Positions 34,101-45,136 of a stretch of DNA of 64,000 nucleotides are shown piece by piece (the stretch's first letter is position 1; each line of letters starts with the position of its first letter). Under the pieces are notes generated by a model, which was not told the origin of the DNA, did not search any database, and worked only from the letters and a program-made list of their open reading frames with translations. This DNA comes from Papaver somniferum. Its lineage: Eukaryota > Streptophyta > Magnoliopsida > Ranunculales > Papaveraceae. Made by a program: the position numbers and the translations under genes. Location: contig NC_039362.1 in the NCBI RefSeq assembly GCF_003573695.1, positions 175,531,690-175,595,689 of the forward strand. The letters run 5' to 3'.

Positions 34101-35559
34101 GGATCAGTCCAACAAATCAGGTGAGCTGCGAATATGAACCTGCAAACACCATAAACCTCCAAAAAGATATGTAAATCCATTCCCAATTGAAAACAGTCCT
34201 TGGTCGAGATAAATAAGTCATTTACATGGAAAGTAAACATAGAATGTATATTAGTTTCTATTTGGGAAGCACACTGTAAATCGGGTTCTAAATAGCTGAA
34301 ATACATTCGGTCGACACATTATCTTCACTAGAAATCATAGTAAGCAATGTATTGACAATGTGAAGGGGCGAAGAATTATCAAACTCAGCACAATAGTTTA
34401 AACCTGTATCTAATGGTTCAAGTTTATCAAAATCAGTAACTCCTAAATATGGTTCTAAGTCCGCGGAAATAACTTTCGTTGTTTAGTTACCTTGATTAAC
34501 CATTGGAGGGCACAATGCATTGACAATGTCAATAAGCATAGGATCATCAGAATCTGCAAAGTGTGCTAAACAAACTAAGATTGGTTCAAAATCAGTAGTT
34601 ACCTGACTAGTACCAATCGCCTTCACATTCACATCAGCAATCAGGAAATCACAATCATCCAAACAGTTGTTGAGTTCCCATACCTTTACAGAAAAATGCA
34701 TTACAGAAGTTCAGGCAAAATATTGCCAAGTTACTTGCAAGGGAAGATGCATTTGAATTACAAATTCAGGATTCTTTTGCCATTGCTATTGCTTCCTGGT
34801 GGTGCCCATCTTGTTGTCATGTTTTTTCTCAGTCCCATTGGGTACTTTCTATATCAGAAAATCAATATTGAAGTACCACCCTTTCTCTCCCATCTTGGCT
34901 TTCTATGTAATAGCAAATACACCAACAAAGATTTCAAAATCTAAATACAGTAGTAAATCTAAGAGCTAAATAACTAGAAAATGAATAGTTAGGGTTTTGA
35001 GTTGATAGATGATGAGTTATGGGTTACTACCAGGAAGTTCCCAGATGAAGAACATAAGAAATCTACTCAAAATCCTAAAACAAGCGGAAGAGATGACCAT
35101 TTGGGTTTATTGAATCTGCAAGATTACCGATTACAATTTTTAAACCATCTGAAATAATTTTAACTGTACGATTTTCGCACCAGATAATCAAATAGACAAG
35201 CGAATAAAACTCTTACCAGTTTGGGGAAAGTACAATCCAAACCGAAAATTAGTGAATACTTAATGAGAAGGAAAAAGAATGTACTTCACAGCAGATAACA
35301 TTATTATGGTGAAACAAAAGAGGAAGATACTTCGAAACCCTAACTTCAGTAACCATAGGAGAACTGATTCTAAACGAATCCAAGAGTAGAGATACATAAA
35401 ATGGAAACCCTAACTTAATTACCTATAGGTTCACGTTCTGTATGTAGACGTTCTAAAGTAGTTTGTATGAAACTTGAAGAAAGAACCTTAAGAGGAGAAT
35501 GAAGGGAGAGGTTACATTCATGGGAAACGTGGGTTGTTCTGCCGAGTCGAGTGCTATCC
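34101..35559. other. Insertion interior, no gene recognised
   Basis: A 72-codon ORF (34483-34701, -) and an 82-codon ORF (34696-34944, +) have no recognisable domains. Part of this may still be LTR-element interior; the rest may belong to the DNA transposon whose right edge is at about 35790. Confidence 0.45.
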
Positions 35560-35796
35560 ACGACCAAGTCTCTGGACATTAGCTACGGGATAACATCTTT
35601 ATGCCTATGTCGTGAGTGGAAATGACTAACCGCATTTATAACTTCTAAAACATCAGCATGTTGGATCCCGTAGAAAATTCTCGTTTTATCATGGCTAATT
35701 GAGTCATCTATTGCTACGACTAGGAATCAAGCGTGGCAATATGTGACCAATAGCCACAGATATACAAATCCGTGGGTATATGGGAGTGGCTAAAAG
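35560..35796. repeat. GCCAC/GTGG inverted motifs at right junction of PMD A break
   Basis: Contains GCGTGGCAATATG, AATAGCCACAGATATAC, AATCCGTGGGTATATGG and GAGTGGCTAAAAG. The spacing and content recall the block at 24237-24420. After it PMD A coding sequence resumes. A possible target duplication is TTGAATTTTAG (about 24229-24239) against TTGATATTTTTGTAG (about 35797-35811); it is imperfect. Confidence 0.55.
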
Positions 35797-36434
35797 TTGA
35801 TATTTTTGTAGTGAAATTCAATGAGACAAAAACCAAATCACATGACAGTGATATTGTCATTGTTCACCGGCCTTTCCCATCATATGATTATTGGGAAAAC
35901 AGAGCGTTTCACAAATATCCTTTGGTTGGTCTATCTCGAAAAGATGACGATGCAATTCCGGGTTACATGCCGTGGTACCTCAATGTTTCGCATACTCGAG
36001 TGATACGAGTAGATGAGAGGCCCATGATAGAGGTCAAAGGTACGGCTCTCCAATACTTAGTGCGTATTGTTACTCAATTACGATTTTGTTAATGATTTTT
36101 GCATTATATATTGAATGTTTGTTATTTGAAATTGAAACAGAGAAGACGAGTCGAACACTTGATAACCCGGGCAAAGCTAGAAATCAGGGAAGGGAAAAAT
36201 GTGAAGGCCAATGAAAATCTAATTGATGAATTGAACGGTTTCGAAGATGTAGAATCCAGTGCAAAGTTTGGGGAGCAGGAAGAGGATGAGGAGGAGGAGG
36301 AGAAGGAGGAGGAGCCAAAGAAGAAGAGAAAGGGAGCCCCTACCAAAAAGATGTCTGAAGGTGCATCGAGCAGTGCCCAACCTAGGAAACGAGGACGCGG
36401 TGGACGTGGTCGTGGTGGGGATGTTCATGAATGA
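35797..36434 (+). pseudogene. Plant mobile domain gene A, 3' part
   Basis: Encodes the C-terminal PMD signature: VIVHRPFPSYDYWENRAFHK, YPLVGLSRKDDD, GYMPWYLNVSHTRVIRVDER (35850-36020). A final exon follows after acceptor GAAACAG (36140), with an acidic stretch, a KKKRKG basic motif that may be a nuclear signal, and a terminal RGRGGRGRGG box before the stop at 36434. It is in the right orientation and position to be the lost C-terminus of PMD A, from which it is separated by an 11.5-kb insertion; it might instead belong to PMD B. Confidence 0.65.
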
Positions 36435-36627
36435 ATGGTTATATTCATGTTTATGTCTTTAAGTATGGATAATTATGGAGTCAAAACTTATGTCTTGTCT
36501 TAAACTTATTGTCGAATTATGTTTGGTTACACTCCTAGTCTATGAATGACTTAATCTGGTTTCTAGTTTATGAATGACTTAATGTGTGTGGAAAAAAAAA
36601 GAGGATTCTAGCATTTTTTCTGTCAGA

Positions 36628-36911
36628 ATCGGTTTACATATAACTATATGTAACCTGATTCTGACAATTTCCCAGAGGTTCAGTTTCAGAATCGGTTTAC
36701 ATTTACCTTTATAAAACCCAATTGTGATGAAGAAAACTCATATAACTTTTCAAGCCAAGAATCGGTTTTCATCAACCAATATGTAGCCCGATTGCTAAGA
36801 AGAAAAGTTCTGTAACTTTTAGAACAGCCTGATTGTTGAGAGGCACAATTTATATGATTTTGTAAGGACACAATCGGTTTATGTGAACATACATAAAATC
36901 CGATTGTTTGA
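36628..36911. repeat. AATCGGTTTACAT palindromes, right block 1
   Basis: Four or five units of the form AATCGGTTTACAT-N5-8-ATGTAACC-GATT lie between the PMD 3' end and the SANT-like ORF. The clearest are at about 36636-36662 and 36870-36907. Confidence 0.88.
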
Positions 36912-37001
36912 TTTGAACTTGAAAAAAATAGCCATTGAGTCCTTATCTATATAAGGACAACCTCTTTCAGCCACTCCCATATCACACACTTAGCCTAGAA
37001 A

Positions 37002-37455
37002 ATGGAATGGGAACCGTTTGAAGATTTATGTCTCGTTAAATCCTTTGCTAATACGTTCCGTGAACGTCCGAATGAAATCTATTCAATGTTTTGGAAGAGA
37101 GTTAAAGAGTTCTTTTACGGGCGTACCGCGAATCGCAACAACCGCAAATGGAGAGACTTGGAATTTCAATTCCAATACATTAAAGGGGCAATGCGATAGT
37201 ACGTAATAGTTAGAAATATGGTGTACCACTATCATCAACGAGCTCCTCTTAGGGAAAAAGTGAGTAATGCGATCATTTTTATACCTATGTCAACTACACT
37301 AGTTCACATACTAACATATAAGAATTCATTGAATTTCAGCTGGAACATTTCAACGGGCTATAGAGAATTCTTAATGGGGAAAGAAAGTTCATTCACCACA
37401 AAGAATATACGACGTTGTACCGACGTGATCGGAGGTTCATTGATGAGCATTTGAT
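37002..37455 (+). CDS. SANT/Myb-like (trihelix-type) DNA-binding protein, small, transposon-associated
   Basis: The ORF at 37002 reads MEWEPFEDLCLVKSFANTFR, then FWKRVKEFFYGRT and KWRDLEFQFQYIKGAMR. This matches the three-helix pattern seen in PIF/Harbinger ORF1-like and plant SANT-domain proteins (conserved Trp, ED-LV-SF, FW-RV-E-F, KW). A GATA/GTACGT donor (37197) and a TTTCAG acceptor (37339) would splice it to a second exon ending at 37455 (frame ...WNISTGYREFLMGKES). The alternative frame, which ends FIDEHLMCQILE, is also plausible with a frameshift. It is flanked on both sides by AATCGGTTTACAT palindromes. DNA binding is inferred from family; the target is unknown. Confidence 0.6.
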
Positions 37456-37555
37456 GTGTCAAATTCTAGAATTCCCATACTGAGTCCTATATATATGTAG
37501 TGGGCTAATTTCCTAAACTATGTAATGAATATTTTGTTTCTGTAAGTAAGGCATA

Positions 37556-37708
37556 ATCGGTTTACATGTGCATTAAAAATGTCCGATTTTCGGAATCGGT
37601 TTATGTGGGTATTGATAAAACTCCAATTCTGGGTTTACGTCTTCCTAAGCATAAAACTCACCCCAGAATCGGTTTACAAATGCACTAACATAAACCGATT
37701 CTGGATCG
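37556..37708. repeat. AATCGGTTTACAT palindromes, right block 2
   Basis: Three units: ATCGGTTTACATG...AATGTCCGATT, GAATCGGTTTATG...AAAACTCCAATT, and CCAGAATCGGTTTAC...CATAAACCGATTCTGG, the last a near-perfect palindrome at about 37672-37706. Confidence 0.9.
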
Positions 37709-37956
37709 AGTAAAAACTATTTTTTTTTACAAGTTTTGATTATCGATTAATGAAAGTTAATTTCAGGATTAGCTTGATTAAACATTATTAAATAATCCGA
37801 ATCAGCACTAATTTAATAAGGGTATATTGGGCATTAATATAAATATTGGATAAGGGGTTTTTATGAATTTTTTCCTAATGACCCTATTTTGTCATCTAGT
37901 ATTAGGCCCCAATTAAGTGGCGTAGGCCCCAATTTAGCCAGGATCTTTAAACATGA

Positions 37957-38100
37957 AAATTAAAAGAGTGAGTTTTGTTTACCCAACTTTAAAAGAGTTA
38001 TATAAAATCTAGTTTGTGTGGTTGGGATATGAATTAGGAAAAGTAGGTATATGAAATAGGTAAAACCGATAGTATATAGCTTTAAGTAGGGGAATAGTAT
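37957..38100 (-). repeat. Right arm of the ~150-bp inverted repeat
   Basis: The complement of this stretch aligns with 18060-18150 joined to 21378-21440. It ends just upstream of HAC-like locus 1, as a transposon terminus would. I could not fix the outer base or a target duplication. Confidence 0.82.
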
Positions 38101-38709
38101 TGTATCATTTTCCATTTTCCAATAAAATAGGAAACAACCTATTAAAATCACCTTATCTGTTAGCAAGAGCCGTCATTATTTTCCCTAAATTTTTACCATT
38201 AATGGAAGAAACAACTGAAAACCCAAATCCTTCTGATTTTCAAGCTAAGGGGAACTCATCCGAGCCCCTAGTCGCTGAATCCTCCAACCGTGAGTTTTCC
38301 ATAATCATTTTGTTTGATCGATTATTAAGAATAAAAAAACTTATGTAATATGGGCAAATCAAACCCAATTGTTGTTCTCTTTTTCTAGAAACGAAGATAT
38401 GATATTATATTAATTTTTTAACCCATAAGGAAGAAATATATTGATTTTCCTTCATCGTTTTAACTACCAGGGTTAAAGGATGAAAGACATCTTAAGAAAA
38501 CAGTAGCTGATTTAGGAAGCTTTCGTTAATGTTTTTGTAGACAGACAGACCTCATTTATACATCCTAATCGATTTTTGTTTTTGTACACACAGTGAACAG
38601 TTCGATAGCAACATCTCGAGCAACAACACTTGGAGAGAAACGGAAAAAGCAAAGGGAAGAATTCGATAAGATATTTTCAGTAAGTAGAAATTTCTTTTCC
38701 GTTACCCTT

Positions 38710-38925
38710 GCAAACTTTTCAGCAATCCATGCAAATTTATCAGCAACCCTTGCAAAATTTTGAGCAATCCGTGGGAACTTATCAGCAACCCCTGCAAACT
38801 TTTCAGCAACCCCTGCAAACTTTTCCGCATACCCTGCAAGCTTATCAGCAACGCCTGCAAACTTATCAGCAACCGTTGCATACTTTTCAGCAACCCTTGC
38901 AAACTTTTCAGCAACCAGCAGCCGG
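38710..38925 (+). repeat. Coding minisatellite (QTFQQPLQ-type), 24-36 bp units
   Basis: About ten units of CAGCAACCCTTGCAAACTTT type, encoding YQQPLQTFQQPLQTF-like sequence. Each unit contains CAAACTTTTCAGCAA, which looks like a 3' splice site. Confidence 0.9.
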
Positions 38926-40013
38926 GATGGTGAGGACCCCAAAACTTATGGAGATGCAGTCATCCCAAACCACAATCACTGGATCATCCAACCGTGAGTT
39001 TTCCTTTTTGGTCATTCTGCATTTGGCTGGTTATTAAGAATCGAACTTGCGGAGATACTGGGGCTCAAACCTTATACCTTTCATAATTATTTGTACTTGA
39101 TTGATGCATTCTTTTTTTAGTTGTTTCTTTTTTATTTTGACCGGTTATAAGAAATATATAGATCTTCCTTGATTGTTTTTTACTAGGGTTAAAGGATTTC
39201 AAGGATGAAAAACCTCTTAAGAAAACAGTAGTGAACTTTTGTTTATGTTTTTGTCTCTGATTTTTACTCGCATTATGTAGAGACAGTTAGTAGCTTGATA
39301 ACAAACAATCAAGCAAACTAGCAAGCAACATATCTAGAGAAATGGAAAAAGCAAAGGGAAGAATTCAATAAAAAGCGACGTGAAGAATTCAATAAAATAT
39401 TTTCTGTAAGTAGAAATTTCTTGACTGTAGAACAACATGACAATGTGTATTAGGCAACAGTCCGGAAGGTTTATAATTTCTGACATGATTTTGTGGTTCC
39501 ATAATGCACCATAAAGATGTGCTTGATCTTCTGCTCCACGCATTTCAATGTGAACTTCCGCAATGCCAGGACCCTGACTGCCTTAAGGTTAAGGAAATGT
39601 ATAGTCAAGGTATAAAGTGTCATGGTTTACGGTGCACAATTCCTATTTTTGGTGGTTGTGATCCGTGTGCAAAAATGTGGTATGTGCTTCAACTTCACGC
39701 GCAAAATTGCAACAAAGAATTTTGCTATGTGCCGCATTGCAGGTGAGTATATCTTTTGTGAACTGCATATGACTATGACATATGATGCCTATATTAAAAG
39801 AGAACGACAGATAATAATTTTTTTTATGCTTCCTTGGTTTTTGTCTTGATCAGTTACCCGAAAAAAAGTATGAAGTCGATACCAGTCCCGACGCCCTACT
39901 GTATGAGGTTTCCACAACACTTGCAAACATTCGCAGACCCGAGGGTGATGACTAGAAAACGAGCTGCAGAGGCTGTACCGGATCAAAAGAAAGCCCAGAA
40001 GATTTGTATAAAT

Positions 40014-40846
40014 TCTGTGAGCACACAAACCTGCGAGGGGGTCCGAACCCTCACAATCAATCATTATCATCTAAAGAGATTGTGATGATGATATCCTGGT
40101 GTTGATTCATTGGCTCAAAACCTTCGGGTTTATCATGGCCTCATCTAACAACTCCATGCGAGGCGTTTGCGCATGGGATATAAGTATTAAGGAAAACAAA
40201 ACGTATAAGTAAACATCCATGGAGCTAAATAAATATAAAGTGCTGAAATATAAATAAGACCAAGGTTTACGTGGTTCAGCACTAAGGCCTACATCCACGG
40301 GGTTTGTTGTTTTACTATGCTCTTCACGGTTACATGAATAGTCGAATGACTTTTGGATTTACATGTTTCTCTCTTCTAAGTGATTAACTTACCCTTGCAA
40401 TCTCTCTCTCTCTCTCTCTCTCCTTCTCTCCCTGATTTTTCCGATCCCCTTTCCTCTTGGTGGAGATTGGGTATTTATAAGGTTAGAACGTGGGACCCAT
40501 CTCTGAAGACCGTTGGAACCTTATCTTCTTGTGTCCTTGCGTCCATCCCGCGGAGGTCTGCGTTTGCCCCTTGATCCCGCAGAAGCATCCTCGCTCGTTC
40601 CACAGGTTGGTCGACACGTACACTGCTCAGAGTGTTTAATGCGGGTAGTTGAGGGGTCTGCTCGTGTCAGACAAGTGTCTTCTGCCCCTGTCAGTCCGTG
40701 TCAGCTAACTTTCTCTCCACCGTTGATCTTAGCTTCTCTTTTGGGGATGAGATAAAGTAACTCCTCGGGGTTTATTTGGTGTTTCGTGACGCATCATGTT
40801 TTGATGTTTTGGCCTGCATGCTTTCCACGTATCTTTTTATATACAC
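40014..40846. mobile_element. Insertion between TAZ and MATH exons of locus 1
   Basis: Not present in locus 2, where the linker runs straight into the MATH leader. It contains TTTACGTGGTTCAGCACTAAGG and CTACATCCACGGGG, familiar from plant retroelement DNA, a CT microsatellite (about 40398-40424) and a TATA-like GGGTATTTATAAGG near 40468. The ends and class are not resolved. Confidence 0.55.
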
Positions 40847-42299
40847 GTGTCTGATAGTGAGATATATGTGTACACAAATTCAATCCCTTCTTCTTCTAAT
40901 CCTTTTACAACATCAACATCTCTAACAGAAACAGTAACCGGATCACATCAATTCAAGATCACCGGTTATTCATTACTAAAAGGTTTAGGGCTTGGTAAAT
41001 ATATAGCTTCGGAAACATTTGATGCTGGTGGATATAAATGGGCGATACATTTTTATCCAGATGGGAAAAAACTCGAAGATAATGCTGCTTATGTCTCTTG
41101 TTTCATAGCTCTTGCTAGCGAGGGTACAAATGTTATAAGGGCTCTTTTTGGATTAGCACTTTTGGATCAGAGTGGGAAAGAAAGGCATAAGGTTCATAGT
41201 CATTTTGAGGTAAGAACCCTTGAGAATGGTCCTTATAAGCTTAAATACCGTGGTAGCATGTGGGGATATAAACGTTTTTATAGAAGAACTATGCTAGAGA
41301 TGTCGGACTACCTTAAAGACGATTGTCTTATATTTCACTGTAAGGTTGGCGTGGTAAAGTCCCACACAGAGGGATCCAAGAAAGAACCTCCACCTGAGGA
41401 TATTGGCCAGCACTCCGGGGAGCTCTTGGAAAGGTAAAAAATGAAATAAAATAAAATAATAATTGCTCTTTAGAGTTAACGTTATAATGATTTGAGTTAA
41501 TTGTTTGTTTTGATCAGAGAACAAGCCGCGGAAGCTGTGGGGGACAAAATGGGTGGTGGCCTCTCTGTTGCAGAGGCCGTGGTGGATGAAATGGATGAAA
41601 AGGATGTTGTTGTGGACAAAATGCATCACCTCTCCATAACAGAGGCTCATGTGCTGGATACAATAGATGAACATCACCGCTTTGTAGATGATGAGTGGAC
41701 ATTAATATAGAGATGGGGTAAAATTGAGCAAAAGATCCTCTTGGGAGCCACTCTAGAAAATTGCTAATAGGAGTTGTAGAAATAATTAGAACTACTATTC
41801 TTGTTTCCACACGTTTTAACCTCTAAGCTGGTCACAAACTATTTTATTATTTCCCGAATTTGATTTTGTGCACGTTTTCTAATTAAGTTAATAACGAGTG
41901 TTCATATAATAATTTATTACATTCTTTATTGGAGTTATTTAACTAGGGATGTTATCAAGAGCACCCATTTTTGGAGTTATTTAACGAGAGATGTTATCAA
42001 GAGCACCCATTTTTGGAGAATGAAAATCTTTAAAAATAACAATATTATGATTATGATAAATGCTGTAATATTAATAAAGAATTCAAAGTTAAAAGGACTA
42101 TGGTACGGTGGTGATGCTTCGGTAATTTTTTTTTTCTTTTTTGTTTTTTTTTGTAACACTGAAGTGGGTTTTGGTTTTTTGCTTCCGCCGGTCAAAACCC
42201 GAGACTCCGATAATTTCCGTTTGGTCATGCTGAGATAACACCAAAACCAATGTTCTCCACGTGTCACTAAGTTAATGGCCAATAAATTTCTTCTTAAAA

Positions 42300-44000
42300 A
42301 TGAAAAAACTCACTTCTCCCTCTATTACAACCAACTTTGATTCTTTGAATCACTCTTGCTTTTCCTCCCCACAGAGGCCTAGAACACCAAATTCATCTCC
42401 TGTGTTTCTTGAATTGATCCTAAATTACTCTCTAATGGAGCTAAGATTGGTGAAAGTGCTCATGGCAAAGTCTATCAAGGAAGGTAAATTTCCCAATTTC
42501 TGAAATGTTGAGTTTTTCAACTTAGTTTATTTATCAAATTGCTTAGATTTATAAGTGTGTTCAGATTAACTGCAAGTAACCCGTGGCGCTGGATTGTTAG
42601 ATGGGAAGTTGTGTTTATTGCTTTGTTATCTATCAACTGTAGTCATTGTTGATTTTTCAGGTATAGTGAACAAATTATTGCAGTTTAGGTTCTTAATTAT
42701 GGGAATAATCAAGAAGGGCGAGATGTACTTGAATCTCGGTTAGTTCGTCAAGTGAGTATGATGTCTAGAGCAAAACATGCCAACCTTGTTAAGGTAGTAG
42801 TTGATTTTTGGTGCTAGTTTTCACGTTTTAGGTTGAATTTCATTTTGTGTTGGGTTATGATATGGGATTATTGCTATTGCAGCTTGTAAGTATCCTATTA
42901 TGGTAAATTGGTGATAGCTATGGAGCTTTTTCCTGGGGTGTCATTATAGAAGTACTTGCTCAGCATCCGACCGAAACAGCTTGATATTCTTGAGGCCATA
43001 GGTTATGCAGTTGATGTTGCTCGTGCCATGGAATGTTTACATGACAATGGAGTTATACACAAATATTTGGAACCTGGTATGTTGCGGAAAAGTTGAGATG
43101 TCCAGCAATTACTTAGTTCATTTTGTGTTAAGAGTCATGTCAACTCTGTGCATTATCCTGTGTGCTAGGACTTTGGGTTATGTTCTTCAAGGTGGGTGCC
43201 TAGTGAGGTCATTGCTAAATGTTTTATTTGATTACTTTTTGGTTGTTTCATTCTTTTTTTGTCATCATTGCATTCTGTTGTAGTGTAGAAATTCTTAAAC
43301 ATTTGAACTGGTGGCATGTAGGTTCCACCTACAGGCACTGCTCATTGTGGATTGAGGTTATCACTCGGTTGTTTCGATGGGTTATGACCATGAAATTGAA
43401 GGTACAAGTTTTAGGTACATGGAATTATCTATACCCAAACTTACATCCATGTTGATTCTTTCATTTCGGTATTCACAAATTAAATTTGTCATTTAAATTT
43501 CTTAGTAATTTGGTGTTTCACGTATTGATGAATAACAAGTAATGCTCTTGATGCAGACGAACACTTAATGCTGCAAATCAGAAGTCTGTTAAGCTTGATT
43601 TTGATCCTGCTAGAGAAGAGTCGGCTACTGATATGATGACTGCAGAAACCGAAACCTAATGGTGGATGGCTCCGGAGGTTGTCACTCTTGACCCTTTAGC
43701 CTATATTTTCTTTCTAGTTCATCAAAGAAGTAACATCAAGAAAAACACAAAAGAAACCAAAACTACAGACACAAACATCGTTATTTGTCTTTTTTCTTTT
43801 ATAAGCTTGTTTTACCAGCAATTAGCATGTGTTTGCAGTTGTAGAGCACTGTGACATTGCTGTAGAGGGAGAAGAAATACTACTTATGTGTTTGCAGTTC
43901 TACATCTTAGATATCGTTCTATGGGAGTAATTGACTAAACGAATACCATTTGAAGGCATTTCCAACTTGCAGGCTACTTATGCTCCTGCGTTTAAGGTGA
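42300..44000 (+). pseudogene. Raf-like (MAPKKK-type) protein kinase pseudogene
   Basis: Exons can be followed by frame switching: about 42300-42484 (IDPKLLSNGAKIGESAHGKV, the Gly loop), about 42680-42793 (RLVRQVSMMSRAKHANLVK), about 42882-43078 (MELFPGVSL, RPKQLD, VARAMECLHDNGVIHKYLEP), about 43557-43682 (KSVKL, REES, MMTAET, WWMAPEVV) and about 43840-43996 (LWE, PFEG-SNLQATYAPAFK). The catalytic HRDLKP is HKYLEP, DFG is lost, and stops occur near 42949 and 43658. The family resembles plant soluble Raf-like kinases. The last exon is duplicated at 17375-17690. Confidence 0.85.
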
Positions 44001-44158
44001 GGGGTCGCCCTTCTTTACATATGTCCTGGATTTTTTTACATTCGCTTGTGCATATTTGCAGAAGTCGCCAGCTTTTATATTCCTCAATTTAAATTTTGTG
44101 TCATCGTGAACTCTATAAACTTATACTAGGTAGATAGATCACTTTTTTAACTAATTAA

Positions 44159-44290
44159 AGAGTATGCGAAATTCAATTAGGGAATTTTTGTCATCACTAG
44201 TTGTAAATCAGACTTTATACTAGAGAATGAAAATTGATAAGCATAAAGACACAAGGGCTATGGGAGAGTGTTTTAAACCTCCTTCGCTAC
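44159..44290. repeat. Copy of the BBE-like gene upstream segment
   Basis: Similar to 13943-14045 in the same orientation, sharing GCGAAATTC-ATTAGGGA, GTCATCA, AGACTTTATACTAGAGAATG and AAAGACA/AATGATA blocks. It lies just past the kinase pseudogene. No BBE coding sequence is next to it. Confidence 0.65.
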
Positions 44291-44300
44291 TGTATGGATT

Positions 44301-44814
44301 AGAGGGAAAACACATTATACAGCAGATTGTCTACTACATGTAAAAAAACATTTGAGCTGGGAACAGATACATTGCAGCTTGGGAAGAAGAAAAAGAACTC
44401 CCAGACGGCAGACAAAATGCTTCCCACATCCAAGTGTCACTAAGTCATCCGCATAGTGGAGACTTTCGCAGACTACTTTGTTAGAAGTAGTAGTTGATTG
44501 AGATTAGGGGAAATGGGGATTTGTAGTCCACCCCGACAGTATCACCTAATTTGCTCTAAATGGCCATACTAACTCCCTTTGAAGTTGTATTTTACTCCTC
44601 TTAGCCCTTTCGCTATTCAACCCACTATGAAATCCATAGGCCACGCCCGGCCCATTTTTTCACATGAGACATTAAAAAAGTAAGTTTGACCGTAGATTTG
44701 AATGTGGACTGAATATATATCGTCACGACTCATTGCTTTCCCTATCCAGTTTATCCATAAAAATTAGGGTAAAAAATTTATTAACCTAACTCGGTAAAAA
44801 ATACTTTTACCATT
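44301..44814. other. Upstream region of HAC-derived locus 2
   Basis: No gene recognised. The last ~70 bp (TTACCATTAATGG preceding the start) resemble the region just upstream of locus 1. Confidence 0.5.
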
Positions 44815-45136
44815 AATGGGAGAAACAAGCACAAATCTGAATCCGTTCACGGTCACTGAATCCTCCAACAGTGAGTTTTCCTTCTTCTCACAACGGTATT
44901 GACGATTGTATTGTTTGGTAGCGGATTTTAGTAAGCTTTTGATAATGATTTTTTTTCTTTTTGTAGCTCAACTGCATCCTAAATGAAACTTGACACCAAA
45001 CAAGTATAGTAACAAGTATTATGAAGATTTCCATTAGATATTTTCCGAAGTAAGTAGAAATATCTTCTTGACAATGTGTGTATCAGTCTGAAGTGTTTGT
45101 TTTTTTTTTTTTTTTTTTTGAATAGGTTAACTACTT

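Larger units (their letters stand above)
38202..41710 (+). pseudogene. HAC-derived locus 1: Gln-rich, TAZ, MATH and HAC C-tail, no acetyltransferase
   Basis: Exons: 38202-38289 (MEETTENPNPSDF...), 38594-38679, a Gln-rich repeat exon (about 38723-38993), a TAZ zinc-finger exon (39504-39742: LLHAFQC, CQDPDC, GGCDPCAKMW, QLHAQNC, CYVPHC), a linker exon from 39854 (RKRAAEAVPDQ), a MATH exon (40847-41433: [20 protein letters not shown] ... GSMWGYKRF) and a tail exon (41518-41710, ending DDEWTLI) that matches the C-terminus of locus 2. HAC proteins are p300/CBP-type nuclear histone acetyltransferases; the PHD, HAT and ZZ exons are missing here. The TAZ exon acceptor is changed (GCAG to GCAC near 39500) and an insertion (40014-40846) separates linker and MATH, so the locus is probably dead or makes a shorter product. 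The MATH ORF itself is intact. Confidence 0.72.

Noticed and set aside
40847..41436. MATH ORF as an independent intact BPM gene
   Set aside because: It lacks the BTB domain, ends at a splice donor leading to a HAC-tail exon, and has the same neighbours as the MATH exon of locus 2.
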